Positions 42,703 to 50,929 of a stretch of DNA of 64,000 nt are shown piece after piece. The position numbers were made by a program, and so were the translations under genes. Below the pieces are notes generated by a model, which worked only from the letters and a program-made list of their open reading frames with translations, did not search any database and was not told the DNA's origin. The stretch spans positions 124,001 to 188,000 of the forward strand of contig NZ_JBDOQU010000001.1 in NCBI RefSeq assembly GCF_039839375.1, given 5' to 3'. The DNA is from JBDOQU01 sp039839375. GTDB taxonomy: Bacteria; Pseudomonadota; Alphaproteobacteria; DSM-16000; Inquilinaceae. Within the stretch, counting starts at the first letter, position 1. Each line of letters begins with the position of its first letter.

Positions 42703-43516
42703 CCTCGGCATCCTCGCCGGCGACGGTCCGCTGCCCCGACAGGTTGCCGAAGCCGCGCGTCGTGACGGGCGTGAGGTCTTCGTCATCGCCTTCGAGGGCC
42801 AGACGGCGCCGGGCTGGGTGGAGGGTTTTCCCCATGAATGGATTCGGCTGGGCGCGATCGGCCGGACGCTCGACGCGCTGAAGGCGGCGGCGGTGGCGGA
42901 TGTCTGCATGATCGGGCCGATCCGCCGCCCGTCTCTGGGCGAGCTTCGGCCCGACTGGCGCGGCGCGAAGCTGATCGCCCGAAACGGCTTCGTCGGGCTC
43001 GGCGACGACGCGCTCCTGAAGGCTGTCGCCGGCATCCTGGGCGAGGCCGGAATGAGGATCGTCGGGGCTCATGAGATCCTTGGCGACCTGCTGATGCCGT
43101 CCGGCGTGCTGACGCGGACCCGGCCGGATGAGGACGCCCGGAACGATATCGGCAAGGGCCTGGCCGCCGTCGATGTGCTGGGCGGGCTGGATATCGGGCA
43201 GGCTGTGGTCGTCCAGGAAGGGATCGTGCTGGCCGTGGAGGCGGCGGAGGGAACCGACGCCATGCTGTCCCGATGCCGCGATCTGCATCGGGAAGGAAAG
43301 GGCGGCGTGCTGGTCAAGACGGCGAAGCCCCAGCAGGACCGCCGCCTCGACCTTCCGACGATCGGCGTGGCGACGGTGGAAAACGCCGCGCGCGCCGGAT
43401 TGCGCGGGATCGCGGCGAGGGCGGGGAACGCGCTTATTTCCGACATGGCCGGAACCGTCGCCGCGGCGGACCGGCATGGCCTGTTCCTGGTCGGCGTGGA
43501 GGAGGACCGTCCATGA
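42692..43516 (+). CDS. lpxI: UDP-2,3-diacylglucosamine pyrophosphatase LpxI
   Basis: A 274-residue LpxI enzyme that hydrolyses UDP-2,3-diacylglucosamine to lipid X, replacing LpxH of enterobacteria. It shows the N-terminal LGILAGDGPLPRQVAEAARR, the conserved WIRLGAIGRTLDALK and the C-terminal KTAKPQQDRRLDLPTIGVAT. LpxI is typical of alphaproteobacteria. The ATG at 42692 overlaps lpxA by 11 bases; a GTG at 42659 is possible. Its stop overlaps lpxB by 4 bases. Confidence 0.94.
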   Translation: MGSNLGILAGDGPLPRQVAEAARRDGREVFVIAFEGQTAPGWVEGFPHEWIRLGAIGRTLDALKAAAVADVCMIGPIRRPSLGELRPDWRGAKLIARNGFVGLGDDALLKAVAGILGEAGMRIVGAHEILGDLLMPSGVLTRTRPDEDARNDIGKGLAAVDVLGGLDIGQAVVVQEGIVLAVEAAEGTDAMLSRCRDLHREGKGGVLVKTAKPQQDRRLDLPTIGVATVENAARAGLRGIAARAGNALISDMAGTVAAADRHGLFLVGVEEDRP

Positions 43517-44664
43517 CGTCGAAGCTGGTCTTCCTGATCGCGGGGGAGCCCTCCGGCGACGTGCTGGGCGCGCGGCTGATGGCCTCCCTGAAGCGCGCGG
43601 CGGAGGGCGAGGTCCGCTTCGCGGGCGTCGGCGGGGAAAGGATGCAGGCGGAGGGGCTGGATAGCCTCTTCCCCATGGAGGAACTCAGCGTCATGGGGAT
43701 CGCGGAGGTCCTGCCTCGGCTCCGGAGCTTGACGGCCAGGATCGGTCAGACGGCGCGAACCGCCCTCGATCTCTCCCCAGATATCGTCATCACCATCGAC
43801 GCGCCAGGCTTCAACTTCCGAGTCGGCCGGAAGCTGCGCGGACGGACCTTCCCGCTCGTCCACTATGTCGCGCCAACCGTCTGGGCCTGGCGGCCGGGCC
43901 GCGCGAAGAAGATCGCCCGGTTCCTGGATCACCTCCTGGTGCTGCTGCCGTTCGAGCCGCCCTATTTCGAGCGGGAAGGGCTATCCACCAGCTTCGTCGG
44001 CCATCCCGTCACCGAAAGCGGGGCCGACAGCGGCGACGGCGACCGTTTCCGGGCAATCCACGGGATACCGGAGGATGCGCCGCTGCTCTGCGTCCTGCCG
44101 GGCAGCCGGCGAAGCGAGACCTCGCGGCTGCTGGAAATCTTCGGCGCCACGGTCGATCTCCTGGCGTCGCGCTTTCCGGACCTGCGGATCGTCGTTCCCA
44201 CGGTGTCATGGGTGGCCGGGGAGGTCTCCCGTGCCGTGGCCAATTGGGCGGTGCCGACGGTGGTGGTGCGGGGCGACGAGGAAAAGTACGACGCCTTCGC
44301 CGCCGCCGACGCCGGCCTCGCGGCATCGGGGACCGTGGCGCTGGAGCTCGCGATGGCGGGGCTGCCGAGCGTCATCGGCTATAAGATGCAGCCCGCCACG
44401 GCCTGGATCGCGAAGCGGCTGATCCGGGTGAAATACGCCAACCTGGTCAATATCCTGCTGGATCGTCCGGCGGTGCCCGAATTCCTTCAGGACAATTGCC
44501 GTCCGGAGCTTCTGGCCGAAGCGATAGGCAGTCTGCTGTCCGACCCCGACGCGGCGGCCCGTCAGCGCCAGGACGCCCGCACGGCCGTCGCCATGCTCCG
44601 CCCCGAAGGCCAACCGACCCCCAGCGACGCCGCAGCGGCGAAGATCCTGGAATTGATGAAATAA
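43513..44664 (+). CDS. lpxB: Lipid-A-disaccharide synthase
   Basis: A 383-residue glycosyltransferase (family GT19) that joins lipid X and UDP-diacylglucosamine. The N-terminal motif is LIAGEPSGDVLGARLM; the conserved PTVWAWRPGRAKKIARFLDH follows near residue 120. The C-terminal nucleotide-binding half includes ASGTVALELAMAGLPSVIGY. GGAGGA precedes the ATG, which overlaps the lpxI stop (ATGA). It is the last gene of the long plus-strand block and ends next to a large inverted repeat. Confidence 0.97.
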   Translation: MTSKLVFLIAGEPSGDVLGARLMASLKRAAEGEVRFAGVGGERMQAEGLDSLFPMEELSVMGIAEVLPRLRSLTARIGQTARTALDLSPDIVITIDAPGFNFRVGRKLRGRTFPLVHYVAPTVWAWRPGRAKKIARFLDHLLVLLPFEPPYFEREGLSTSFVGHPVTESGADSGDGDRFRAIHGIPEDAPLLCVLPGSRRSETSRLLEIFGATVDLLASRFPDLRIVVPTVSWVAGEVSRAVANWAVPTVVVRGDEEKYDAFAAADAGLAASGTVALELAMAGLPSVIGYKMQPATAWIAKRLIRVKYANLVNILLDRPAVPEFLQDNCRPELLAEAIGSLLSDPDAAARQRQDARTAVAMLRPEGQPTPSDAAAAKILELMK

Positions 44665-44770
44665 CGGCCCCTCACCCAACCCTCTCCCCGGCGGGGAGAG
44701 GGCTACCTTTTTACCCTCGCCCCTCCGGGGAGAGGGAGGGACCCGCGAAGCGGGAGGGTGAGGGGCCGTT
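44663..44770. repeat. Large inverted repeat (R3) at the lpxB end
   Basis: Perfect 15-base arms AACGGCCCCTCACCC (44663-44677) and GGGTGAGGGGCCGTT (44756-44770) enclose smaller palindromes such as CCTCTCCCC-GGCG-GGGAGAGG-like and GCGAAGC turns. The left arm includes the last two bases of the lpxB stop. It can fold on both strands and probably ends transcription from both sides. The sequence family differs from R1 and R2. Confidence 0.85.
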
Positions 44771-44776
44771 GGTTAT

Positions 44777-44977
44777 TCAGAAACTCAAATAAGCGATCCC
44801 CACCGCCAGCCCGACGATCAGGCCGATGCCGGCGACGTATTTCAGCCGCACCCGAAGAGATGGGGTGTTGTCGTTCGCTGCGGTGGGAACCGACCGGGGG
44901 CGGGCAAAGCCGATCGGCGGCCGGGCCTTCCATTCGGCCCGGCGCACCCCCTCATTCAGGTTCAGGCGGTTACCCAC
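44777..44977 (-). CDS. Small C-terminally anchored membrane protein
   Basis: A 66-residue protein. The basic N-terminal part contains PTAANDN, a motif often seen in small alphaproteobacterial proteins. Residues about 47-66 (YVAGIGLIVGLAVGIAYLSF) form one transmembrane helix at the very C-terminus. The best start is a GTG at 44977 that overlaps the gltA stop, implying coupling to gltA. No family is recognised. Confidence is moderate because the start is not ATG and the ribosome site is weak. Confidence 0.5.
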   Translation of the reverse strand: MGNRLNLNEGVRRAEWKARPPIGFARPRSVPTAANDNTPSLRVRLKYVAGIGLIVGLAVGIAYLSF

Positions 44978-46295
44978 GCTGGTCCAGCGGCGTATAGGAC
45001 CGCTGGTTCTGGCCGGTGTAGAGCTGTCTCGGACGGCCAATCCTCTGGGACGGATCTTCGATCATTTCCTTCCACTGGGCGATCCAGCCCACCGTCCTGG
45101 CCACGGCGAACAGGACCGTGAACATGCTGGTCGGGAAGCCCATCGCGCGCAGGATGATGCCTGAATAGAAGTCGACGTTAGGATACAGCTTTCTCTCGAC
45201 GAAGTAATCATCCTCGAGAGCGATCCGTTCCAATTCCATCGCCAGGTCCAGCAGCGGCTCGTTCTCGACGCCCAACTCCTCCAGAACCTCGTAGCAGGTC
45301 TGGCGCATCACCGTCGCGCGCGGGTCGTAGTTCTTGTAGACCCGGTGGCCGAAGCCCATCAGGCGGAACGGGTCGTCCTTGTCCTTGGCGCGGGCCACGA
45401 ACTCCGCCACCCGGTCCTTGGTGCCGATCTCCCCCAGCATGTTGAGGACGGCCTCGTTGGCGCCGCCATGGGCGGGCCCCCACAGCGAGGCGATGCCGGC
45501 CGCGATGCAGGCGAATGGATTGGCGCCCGACGAGCCGGCCAGCCGGACGGTCGAGGTCGAGGCGTTCTGCTCGTGATCGGCGTGCAGGATGAAGATGCGG
45601 TCCATCGCCTTGGCCAGGACCGGGTTGATCTTGTATTCCTCCGCCGGCACGGCGAACATCATGTGCAGGAAATTCTCCGCGTAGGAGAGTTCGTTCCTAG
45701 GATACACGAAGGGCTGGCCGATCGAATATTTATAGGCCATCGCGGCGATCGTCGGCATCTTGGCGATCAGCCGGTGGGAGGCGATCATCCGCTGCCGCTC
45801 GTCCCGGATATCGGTGCTGTCGTGATAGAAGGCCGACAGGGCGCCGACGGCGCCGCACATCACCGCCATCGGATGGGCGTCGCGGCGGAAGCCGCGGAAG
45901 AAGTTGATAAGCTGCTCATGCAGCATCGTGTGATAGGTGATGGCCTTCTCGAACTTCGCCTTGGTGGCGGCATTCGGCAGGTCGCCGTAGAGCAGGAGGT
46001 AGCAGACCTCCATGAAGTCGCTCTTGTCGGCCAGTTCCTTGATCGGATAGCCGCGATGCAGCAGGACGCCCTTGTCCCCGTCGATATAGGTGATCTGGCT
46101 TTCGCATGACCCGGTCGAGGTGTAGCCGGGATCGAACGTGAACATGCCCGTCTGCGCGTACAGCTTGCCGATATCGATGACGCGCGGACCCTCGGTTCCG
46201 TCCAGAACCGGAAATTCATAGGACTTCCCGGTCTTGTTATCGACCAAGGTGACAGTGTCGGCCGCGCCCTGGGTCGCGGTCTTCTGGTCACTCAT
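44970..46295 (-). CDS. gltA: Citrate synthase
   Basis: A 441-residue type II (hexameric) citrate synthase that feeds acetyl-CoA into the TCA cycle. Catalytic residues lie in LHADHEQNASTSTVRLAG (His), GFGHRVYKNYDPRA (His) and YPNVDFYSG (Asp). The N-terminal domain of about 40 residues is the NADH-regulated part in other type II enzymes. Full length. It is co-oriented with gltX, 99 bases downstream of it, in the order gltX-gltA. Confidence 0.97.
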   Translation of the reverse strand: MSDQKTATQGAADTVTLVDNKTGKSYEFPVLDGTEGPRVIDIGKLYAQTGMFTFDPGYTSTGSCESQITYIDGDKGVLLHRGYPIKELADKSDFMEVCYLLLYGDLPNAATKAKFEKAITYHTMLHEQLINFFRGFRRDAHPMAVMCGAVGALSAFYHDSTDIRDERQRMIASHRLIAKMPTIAAMAYKYSIGQPFVYPRNELSYAENFLHMMFAVPAEEYKINPVLAKAMDRIFILHADHEQNASTSTVRLAGSSGANPFACIAAGIASLWGPAHGGANEAVLNMLGEIGTKDRVAEFVARAKDKDDPFRLMGFGHRVYKNYDPRATVMRQTCYEVLEELGVENEPLLDLAMELERIALEDDYFVERKLYPNVDFYSGIILRAMGFPTSMFTVLFAVARTVGWIAQWKEMIEDPSQRIGRPRQLYTGQNQRSYTPLDQRG

Positions 46296-46394
46296 AACGT
46301 CATTCCTTGTTACGGGTGGGTCGGGACCCCGCCGATCCCGCTATTTTTGCGTTTTTCGCAGATGCACAGACAATAAAGCGCGGAGAGGTGGAGA

Positions 46395-47822
46395 TCAACG
46401 AGCGGGGGCTGCGGAAACCCCTTTCGCGACCACGTCGTTCAACCTCTCCAGGCTCTCTTCCCGGCCCAGCACGCGGGCTACCTCGAAGATGCCGGGGCTG
46501 ACGCCCGATCCGGTGAGCGCGGCGCGTAGCGGCTGGGCGATCTTGCCCAGCTTCAGCCCTTCGGCCTCCGCCAGATCGCGCACCACGCCCTCCAGCGCCT
46601 CCTCCGTCCAGTCGGGCAATGCCTCGAAGCCGGCGGCGACTTTCGCCAGGATCTCGATCCCGTCCGGCGTCAGCAGCTTCCCGGCCTTCTCGTCCATCGC
46701 CAGTGGACGGCGGCGGGCATAGAAGGCGGCGTTCTCCGCCAGCTCCTTCAGCGTCTTCGCGCGAGGCTTCAGGCCGATCATGCCGGCTTCGATCCGCGCC
46801 CGCTCCTCATCGTTCAGCGGATGTCCGACGATCTCCGCGACCCTCGGCTGGATCTCCGCCGCCAGCTCCGTGTCCGGCGCTTCCCGGATATAGATTCCGT
46901 TCAGATTCTCCAGCTTGGCGAAGTCCAGCCGAGAGGGCGACCGGCCGATCCCGTCCAGGTCGAACCATTCGATCGCCTGGGCGGTGGAGATCACTTCCTC
47001 ATCACCATGCCCCCAGCCCAGGCGCAGCAGATAGTTCCGCATCGCCGCCGGCAGGAAGCCCATCTCCCGATAGGCCTCGACGCCCAGCGCGCCATGCCGC
47101 TTCGACAGCTTCGCCCCGTCCGGCCCGTGGATCAGCGGGATGTGGGCGAAGACCGGCGGCGTCGCGTCCAGCGCGCGGTAGAGCTGCGTCTGCCGGAAGG
47201 CGTTCGTCAGATGGTCGTCGCCCCGGATGACATGGGTGATGCCCATGTCGATATCGTCGACCACGACCGACAGCATGTAGGTCGGCGTGCCGTCGGCGCG
47301 CAGCAGCACCATGTCGTCCAGTTGGGCGTTGGCCACCGTGACCGGTCCCTGGACCTGGTCTTCGACAACCGTCTCGCCCTCCAGCGGGGCCTTCAACCGA
47401 ATGACCGGCGCGACGCCGTTCGGCGCATCCTTCGGGTCGCGGTCGCGCCAGCGCCCGTCATAGCGGATCGGGCGTCCCTCGGCCTTCGCCTTCTCCCGCA
47501 TCTCCGCCAGCTCTTCCGGCGAGGCGTAGCAATGATAGGCCTTGCCCTCGCTCAACAGCCGCCGGGCGAGGTCGGCATGACGGTCGCGGCGCTCGAACTG
47601 CGAGACGGCGTCGCCGTCCCAAACCAGGCCCAGCCAGTCCAGCCCCTCGATGATCTTGGTGATCGCATCATCGGTCGACCGCGCGCGGTCGGTGTCCTCG
47701 ATCCGCAACAGGAACTTTCCGCCATGATGGCGGGAGAACAGCCAGTTGAACAAAGCCGTGCGCGCACCACCGATATGGAGATAACCTGTGGGCGAGGGAG
47801 CAAAGCGGGTTACAACCGTCAT
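46395..47822 (-). CDS. gltX: Glutamate-tRNA ligase
   Basis: A 475-residue class I aminoacyl-tRNA synthetase. The HIGH motif is HIGG in FAPSPTGYLHIGGARTALFN at residues 6-25, and the KMSKS motif is KLSKRHG near residue 247. The C-terminal helical anticodon-binding domain is complete. Many alphaproteobacteria have a second GltX that may charge tRNA-Gln; that cannot be judged here. It is divergent from the ComEC-like gene. Confidence 0.97.
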   Translation of the reverse strand: MTVVTRFAPSPTGYLHIGGARTALFNWLFSRHHGGKFLLRIEDTDRARSTDDAITKIIEGLDWLGLVWDGDAVSQFERRDRHADLARRLLSEGKAYHCYASPEELAEMREKAKAEGRPIRYDGRWRDRDPKDAPNGVAPVIRLKAPLEGETVVEDQVQGPVTVANAQLDDMVLLRADGTPTYMLSVVVDDIDMGITHVIRGDDHLTNAFRQTQLYRALDATPPVFAHIPLIHGPDGAKLSKRHGALGVEAYREMGFLPAAMRNYLLRLGWGHGDEEVISTAQAIEWFDLDGIGRSPSRLDFAKLENLNGIYIREAPDTELAAEIQPRVAEIVGHPLNDEERARIEAGMIGLKPRAKTLKELAENAAFYARRRPLAMDEKAGKLLTPDGIEILAKVAAGFEALPDWTEEALEGVVRDLAEAEGLKLGKIAQPLRAALTGSGVSPGIFEVARVLGREESLERLNDVVAKGVSAAPAR

Positions 47823-47917
47823 GACGGGTCATTCGCGAGATGTGGGAGGGGCAGGGGAATGAAGATGGCGTTGCATAGCACAACGTTCCGGCCGTTGCAC
47901 CTGCGCCCCGCCCTTCG

Positions 47918-50050
47918 GTGACCGTCGACGCCGCCGGCATAGGGCGGTCCCAGGCCTCTTCCGGCGTCACCGCCGCGACCGGCTGGATCGCGCGACGTCT
48001 GGCTGAAGAACGGGACCGCTGGCCGCTATGGATGCCGGTCGCGATGGGCGTCGGCGTTGCCCTCTATTTCGCGCTGCCTTCCGAACCGCCAGGCTGGGCT
48101 GGAAGCCTGGCCTTGCTGACGCTGCTGCCGACGCCGTTCCTGGGGATTTTCCGGGATCGCATGGCGGCGCGCGGCGTCCTCATCATGATGATCCTCGCCG
48201 CGCTCGGCTTCTCCGCCGCGCAATGGCGCACCGCCCGGATCGCCGCGCCGATGCTGATGGAGGAGACGGGTTTCGCGGACGTTGCCGGGCGCGTCGTCTC
48301 CATGGACCGCATGCCCGACGGCGTGCGGGTCGTGCTCGGCGACCTTGCGATCGAGGACCTGCCGCCGGAGGAAACGCCGCGCCTCGTGCGCATCCGTCTC
48401 CGGTCGGCTGAAACCGTGCCCTCGATCGGCGACAGGATCGGCGTGCTGGCCGTCCTGTCCGGTCCCAGCGGCCCGGCTTCGCCGGGCGCATACGATTTCC
48501 GCCGCCATGCCTTCTTCGAAGGGATCGGCGGCATCGGCTATGGCGTCAGCCATGTGGAGATACTGGACGGGGGCAACGATCCGCCCGCGCTTCCCGTCGA
48601 GGCATTCCGCCAGCGGATCGGCGATCGTGTGGCCGCGATCCTGGAGGGGGAGACAGCCGCCATCGCCATCGCGCTGATGAACGGTGAGCGCGGGGCCATC
48701 AGCGATGAGACGAACCAGGCGATGCGGGACAGCGGGCTCGCCCATTTGCTCAGCATCTCCGGCCTGCACGTCAGCCTGATAACGGCGCTGGTGTTCGGGG
48801 CGGTGCGGGGCGGCCTCGCGGCGGTCGAACCGCTGGCGCTGCGCCGGCCGATCAAGAAATGGGCGGCCTTCGCCGCGCTTCTGGGGGCGCTCGCCTACAC
48901 CATCCTTGTCGGCGCGCCGGTGCCGACCCAGCGCGCCTTCCTGATGACGGCGATCGTGATGCTGGCGATCATGGTCGACCGCAACCCCTTCTCCATGAGG
49001 CTGATCGCCTGGGCCGCCATGGCGGTCCTGCTCTGGGCGCCCGACAGCATGATGGGCGCCAGTTTCCAGATGTCGTTCGGGGCCGTGGTCGCGCTGATCG
49101 CCTGCTATGAATCGTCGTCGGAGCGCATCGCTGCCTTCCGCCGCAATGGCGGCCGGCACCGGGTAGTGCTGCTCTATCTGGGCAGCGTGGCGCTGACGAC
49201 GCTGGTGGCGACGCTCGCGACCTCGCCCTTCGGGATATTCCATTTCCAGCGGTTCTCGACCTACGGGCTGGTCGCCAACCTGATCGTCGTGCCGCTGACC
49301 TCCATCTGGATCATGCCGCTGATCCTCATCGCCTATCTGCTGATGCCGTTCGGGCTGGAGGCGCTGGCCCTGATTCCCATGGGATGGGGCATCGACGCGA
49401 TGCTGCACGTCGCGAAGCTGATCGCCTCATGGCCCGGATCGGCCTTCACCGCGCCGGTCATGCCGCTCGCCGGCCTGTTGCTGATCGTCTTCGGCGGGCT
49501 GTGGCTATGCCTCTGGCGCGGCCGCTGGCGGCTCTGGGGCGCGGCGCTTTTCCTCGCGGGATTGATGACGATCCTGTTGCCGGCCGACCAGCCGGACATC
49601 CTGATCAACGACGATGCGCGCCTGATCGCGGTGCGGGACCATGGCGGCGCGCTGACCCTCTCCTCCGGTCGCGCCGATTCCTTCACCAGAAGCATGTGGT
49701 TGCGCCGGAACGGTCAGGAGGCAGCCGCGACATGGCCGGAAACCGGCGCGAACGCCGACGCCTCGCTGTCCTGCGATCCGCGCGGCTGCCACTATCGCCC
49801 GGCCGAAGGTCCGCCCGTGGCGATAGCCTTCGGCCCGGAAGCCCTGATGGAGGATTGCGGCAGGGTCGATATCATCGTCGCCGCGACGCCGATCCCCCGC
49901 TTCTGCCCGGCCGCCCATACGGTCGGCCGGTTCGATGTCTGGCGGACCGGCCCCCATGCCGTCACCATCCGCCCCGATGGCCGGGTAGAGATCGAATCGG
50001 CGGCTGATTGGGTAGGGGACAGGCCCTGGGCGCTTCGCCGCGGCAGGTGA
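47918..50050 (+). CDS. ComEC/Rec2 family protein without a metallo-beta-lactamase domain
   Basis: A 710-residue inner-membrane protein. The N-terminal soluble OB-like part (about 85-215) is followed by the competence core with about ten helices and the signatures SGLAHLLSISGLHVSLI and GAPVPTQRAFLMTAIVMLAI. In full-length ComEC the C-terminal part is a metallo-beta-lactamase domain; here about 140 residues remain, without an HxHxDH motif. It may still carry DNA across the inner membrane. The start is a GTG. It converges with lexA. Confidence 0.88.
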   Translation: MTVDAAGIGRSQASSGVTAATGWIARRLAEERDRWPLWMPVAMGVGVALYFALPSEPPGWAGSLALLTLLPTPFLGIFRDRMAARGVLIMMILAALGFSAAQWRTARIAAPMLMEETGFADVAGRVVSMDRMPDGVRVVLGDLAIEDLPPEETPRLVRIRLRSAETVPSIGDRIGVLAVLSGPSGPASPGAYDFRRHAFFEGIGGIGYGVSHVEILDGGNDPPALPVEAFRQRIGDRVAAILEGETAAIAIALMNGERGAISDETNQAMRDSGLAHLLSISGLHVSLITALVFGAVRGGLAAVEPLALRRPIKKWAAFAALLGALAYTILVGAPVPTQRAFLMTAIVMLAIMVDRNPFSMRLIAWAAMAVLLWAPDSMMGASFQMSFGAVVALIACYESSSERIAAFRRNGGRHRVVLLYLGSVALTTLVATLATSPFGIFHFQRFSTYGLVANLIVVPLTSIWIMPLILIAYLLMPFGLEALALIPMGWGIDAMLHVAKLIASWPGSAFTAPVMPLAGLLLIVFGGLWLCLWRGRWRLWGAALFLAGLMTILLPADQPDILINDDARLIAVRDHGGALTLSSGRADSFTRSMWLRRNGQEAAATWPETGANADASLSCDPRGCHYRPAEGPPVAIAFGPEALMEDCGRVDIIVAATPIPRFCPAAHTVGRFDVWRTGPHAVTIRPDGRVEIESAADWVGDRPWALRRGR

Positions 50051-50070
50051 CAGCGGTAAGTGACCCGGGG

Positions 50071-50805
50071 TCAGTGATAGCGGCGGATCAACCCGACGAG
50101 GCGGCCCTGCACCTGCACCCGGTCCGACCCGAAGATGCGCGTCTCATAGGCGGCGTTGGCGGGTTCCAGCGCGATGGTGTTGCCCTTCCGGCGCAGGCGT
50201 TTGAGCGTTGCTTCCATATTGTCGACCAGCGCCACGACGATCGTGCCGTTGTCGGCGGTGTCGCAGCGGCGGATCAGGATGGTGTCGCCGTCCAGGATGC
50301 CGGCCTCGACCATCGAATCGCCCTCGACCTCCAGCGCGTAATGATCGCCCTTGCCCAGAAGGGCGGCCGGAACCTCCGCCATGTTGGAATGGTCGCGCAA
50401 GGCCTCGATCGGCGTGCCAGCCGCGATCTTGCCGTAGAGCGGAAGCTGGATCGTCTCCCCCGACGGCTGGGCTTCGATCGTGCGGCCGGGCAGGGCGTGG
50501 GAGAAATTCCCCTGGATGACCTGCGGCCGGAAGGGCGGCTGGATTTCCGGCTCAGGGGCGGGGGTCGGGGCGGGTGCGGACGCGCCCATCCCCTCCGGCA
50601 GCCTCAGCACCTCCAGCGCGCGGGCTCGGTGGGGCAGGCGGCGGATGAACCCACGTTCCTCCAGCCCGGTGATCAGCCGGTGGATTCCCGATTTCGACTT
50701 GAGCTCCAGCGCGTCCTTCATCTCGTCGAAAGACGGAGAAATGCCGCTTTCGCTCAATCGGCTGTGAACGAACAAAAGAAGTTCACGCTGTTTTCTGGTC
50801 AGCAC
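50071..50805 (-). CDS. lexA: LexA repressor
   Basis: A 244-residue SOS repressor. The N-terminal winged helix reads MLTRKQRELLLFVHSRL then SPSFDEMKDALELKSKSGIH. Self-cleavage would occur at the Ala-Gly bond in KIAAGTPIEAL. The catalytic Ser is in LEVEGDSMVEAG and the Lys in MEATLKRLRRKGN. The frame runs upstream to an ATG at 50877, but the family starts at MLTRKQ, so the GTG at 50805 is chosen. A LexA box lies 92 bases upstream, indicating autorepression. Confidence 0.95.
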   Translation of the reverse strand: MLTRKQRELLLFVHSRLSESGISPSFDEMKDALELKSKSGIHRLITGLEERGFIRRLPHRARALEVLRLPEGMGASAPAPTPAPEPEIQPPFRPQVIQGNFSHALPGRTIEAQPSGETIQLPLYGKIAAGTPIEALRDHSNMAEVPAALLGKGDHYALEVEGDSMVEAGILDGDTILIRRCDTADNGTIVVALVDNMEATLKRLRRKGNTIALEPANAAYETRIFGSDRVQVQGRLVGLIRRYH

Positions 50806-50896
50806 TGTCGCCTCGCCTTCATCGGGAGCAATCGATCCGAACGACTCCTTCAACGTGATGAGGCTACATCGGAACAAAACCTAAACGCAAGGATTT

Positions 50897-50911
50897 GTTC
50901 TTATTTAGTTC
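50897..50911. promoter_or_regulatory. LexA (SOS) box of lexA
   Basis: GTTC-TTATTTA-GTTC, an exact GTTC-N7-GTTC site between moeA and lexA, 92 bases before the lexA start. It should mediate autorepression of lexA. Confidence 0.8.
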
Positions 50912-50929
50912 TCGTTTACCAAGTCTGGT

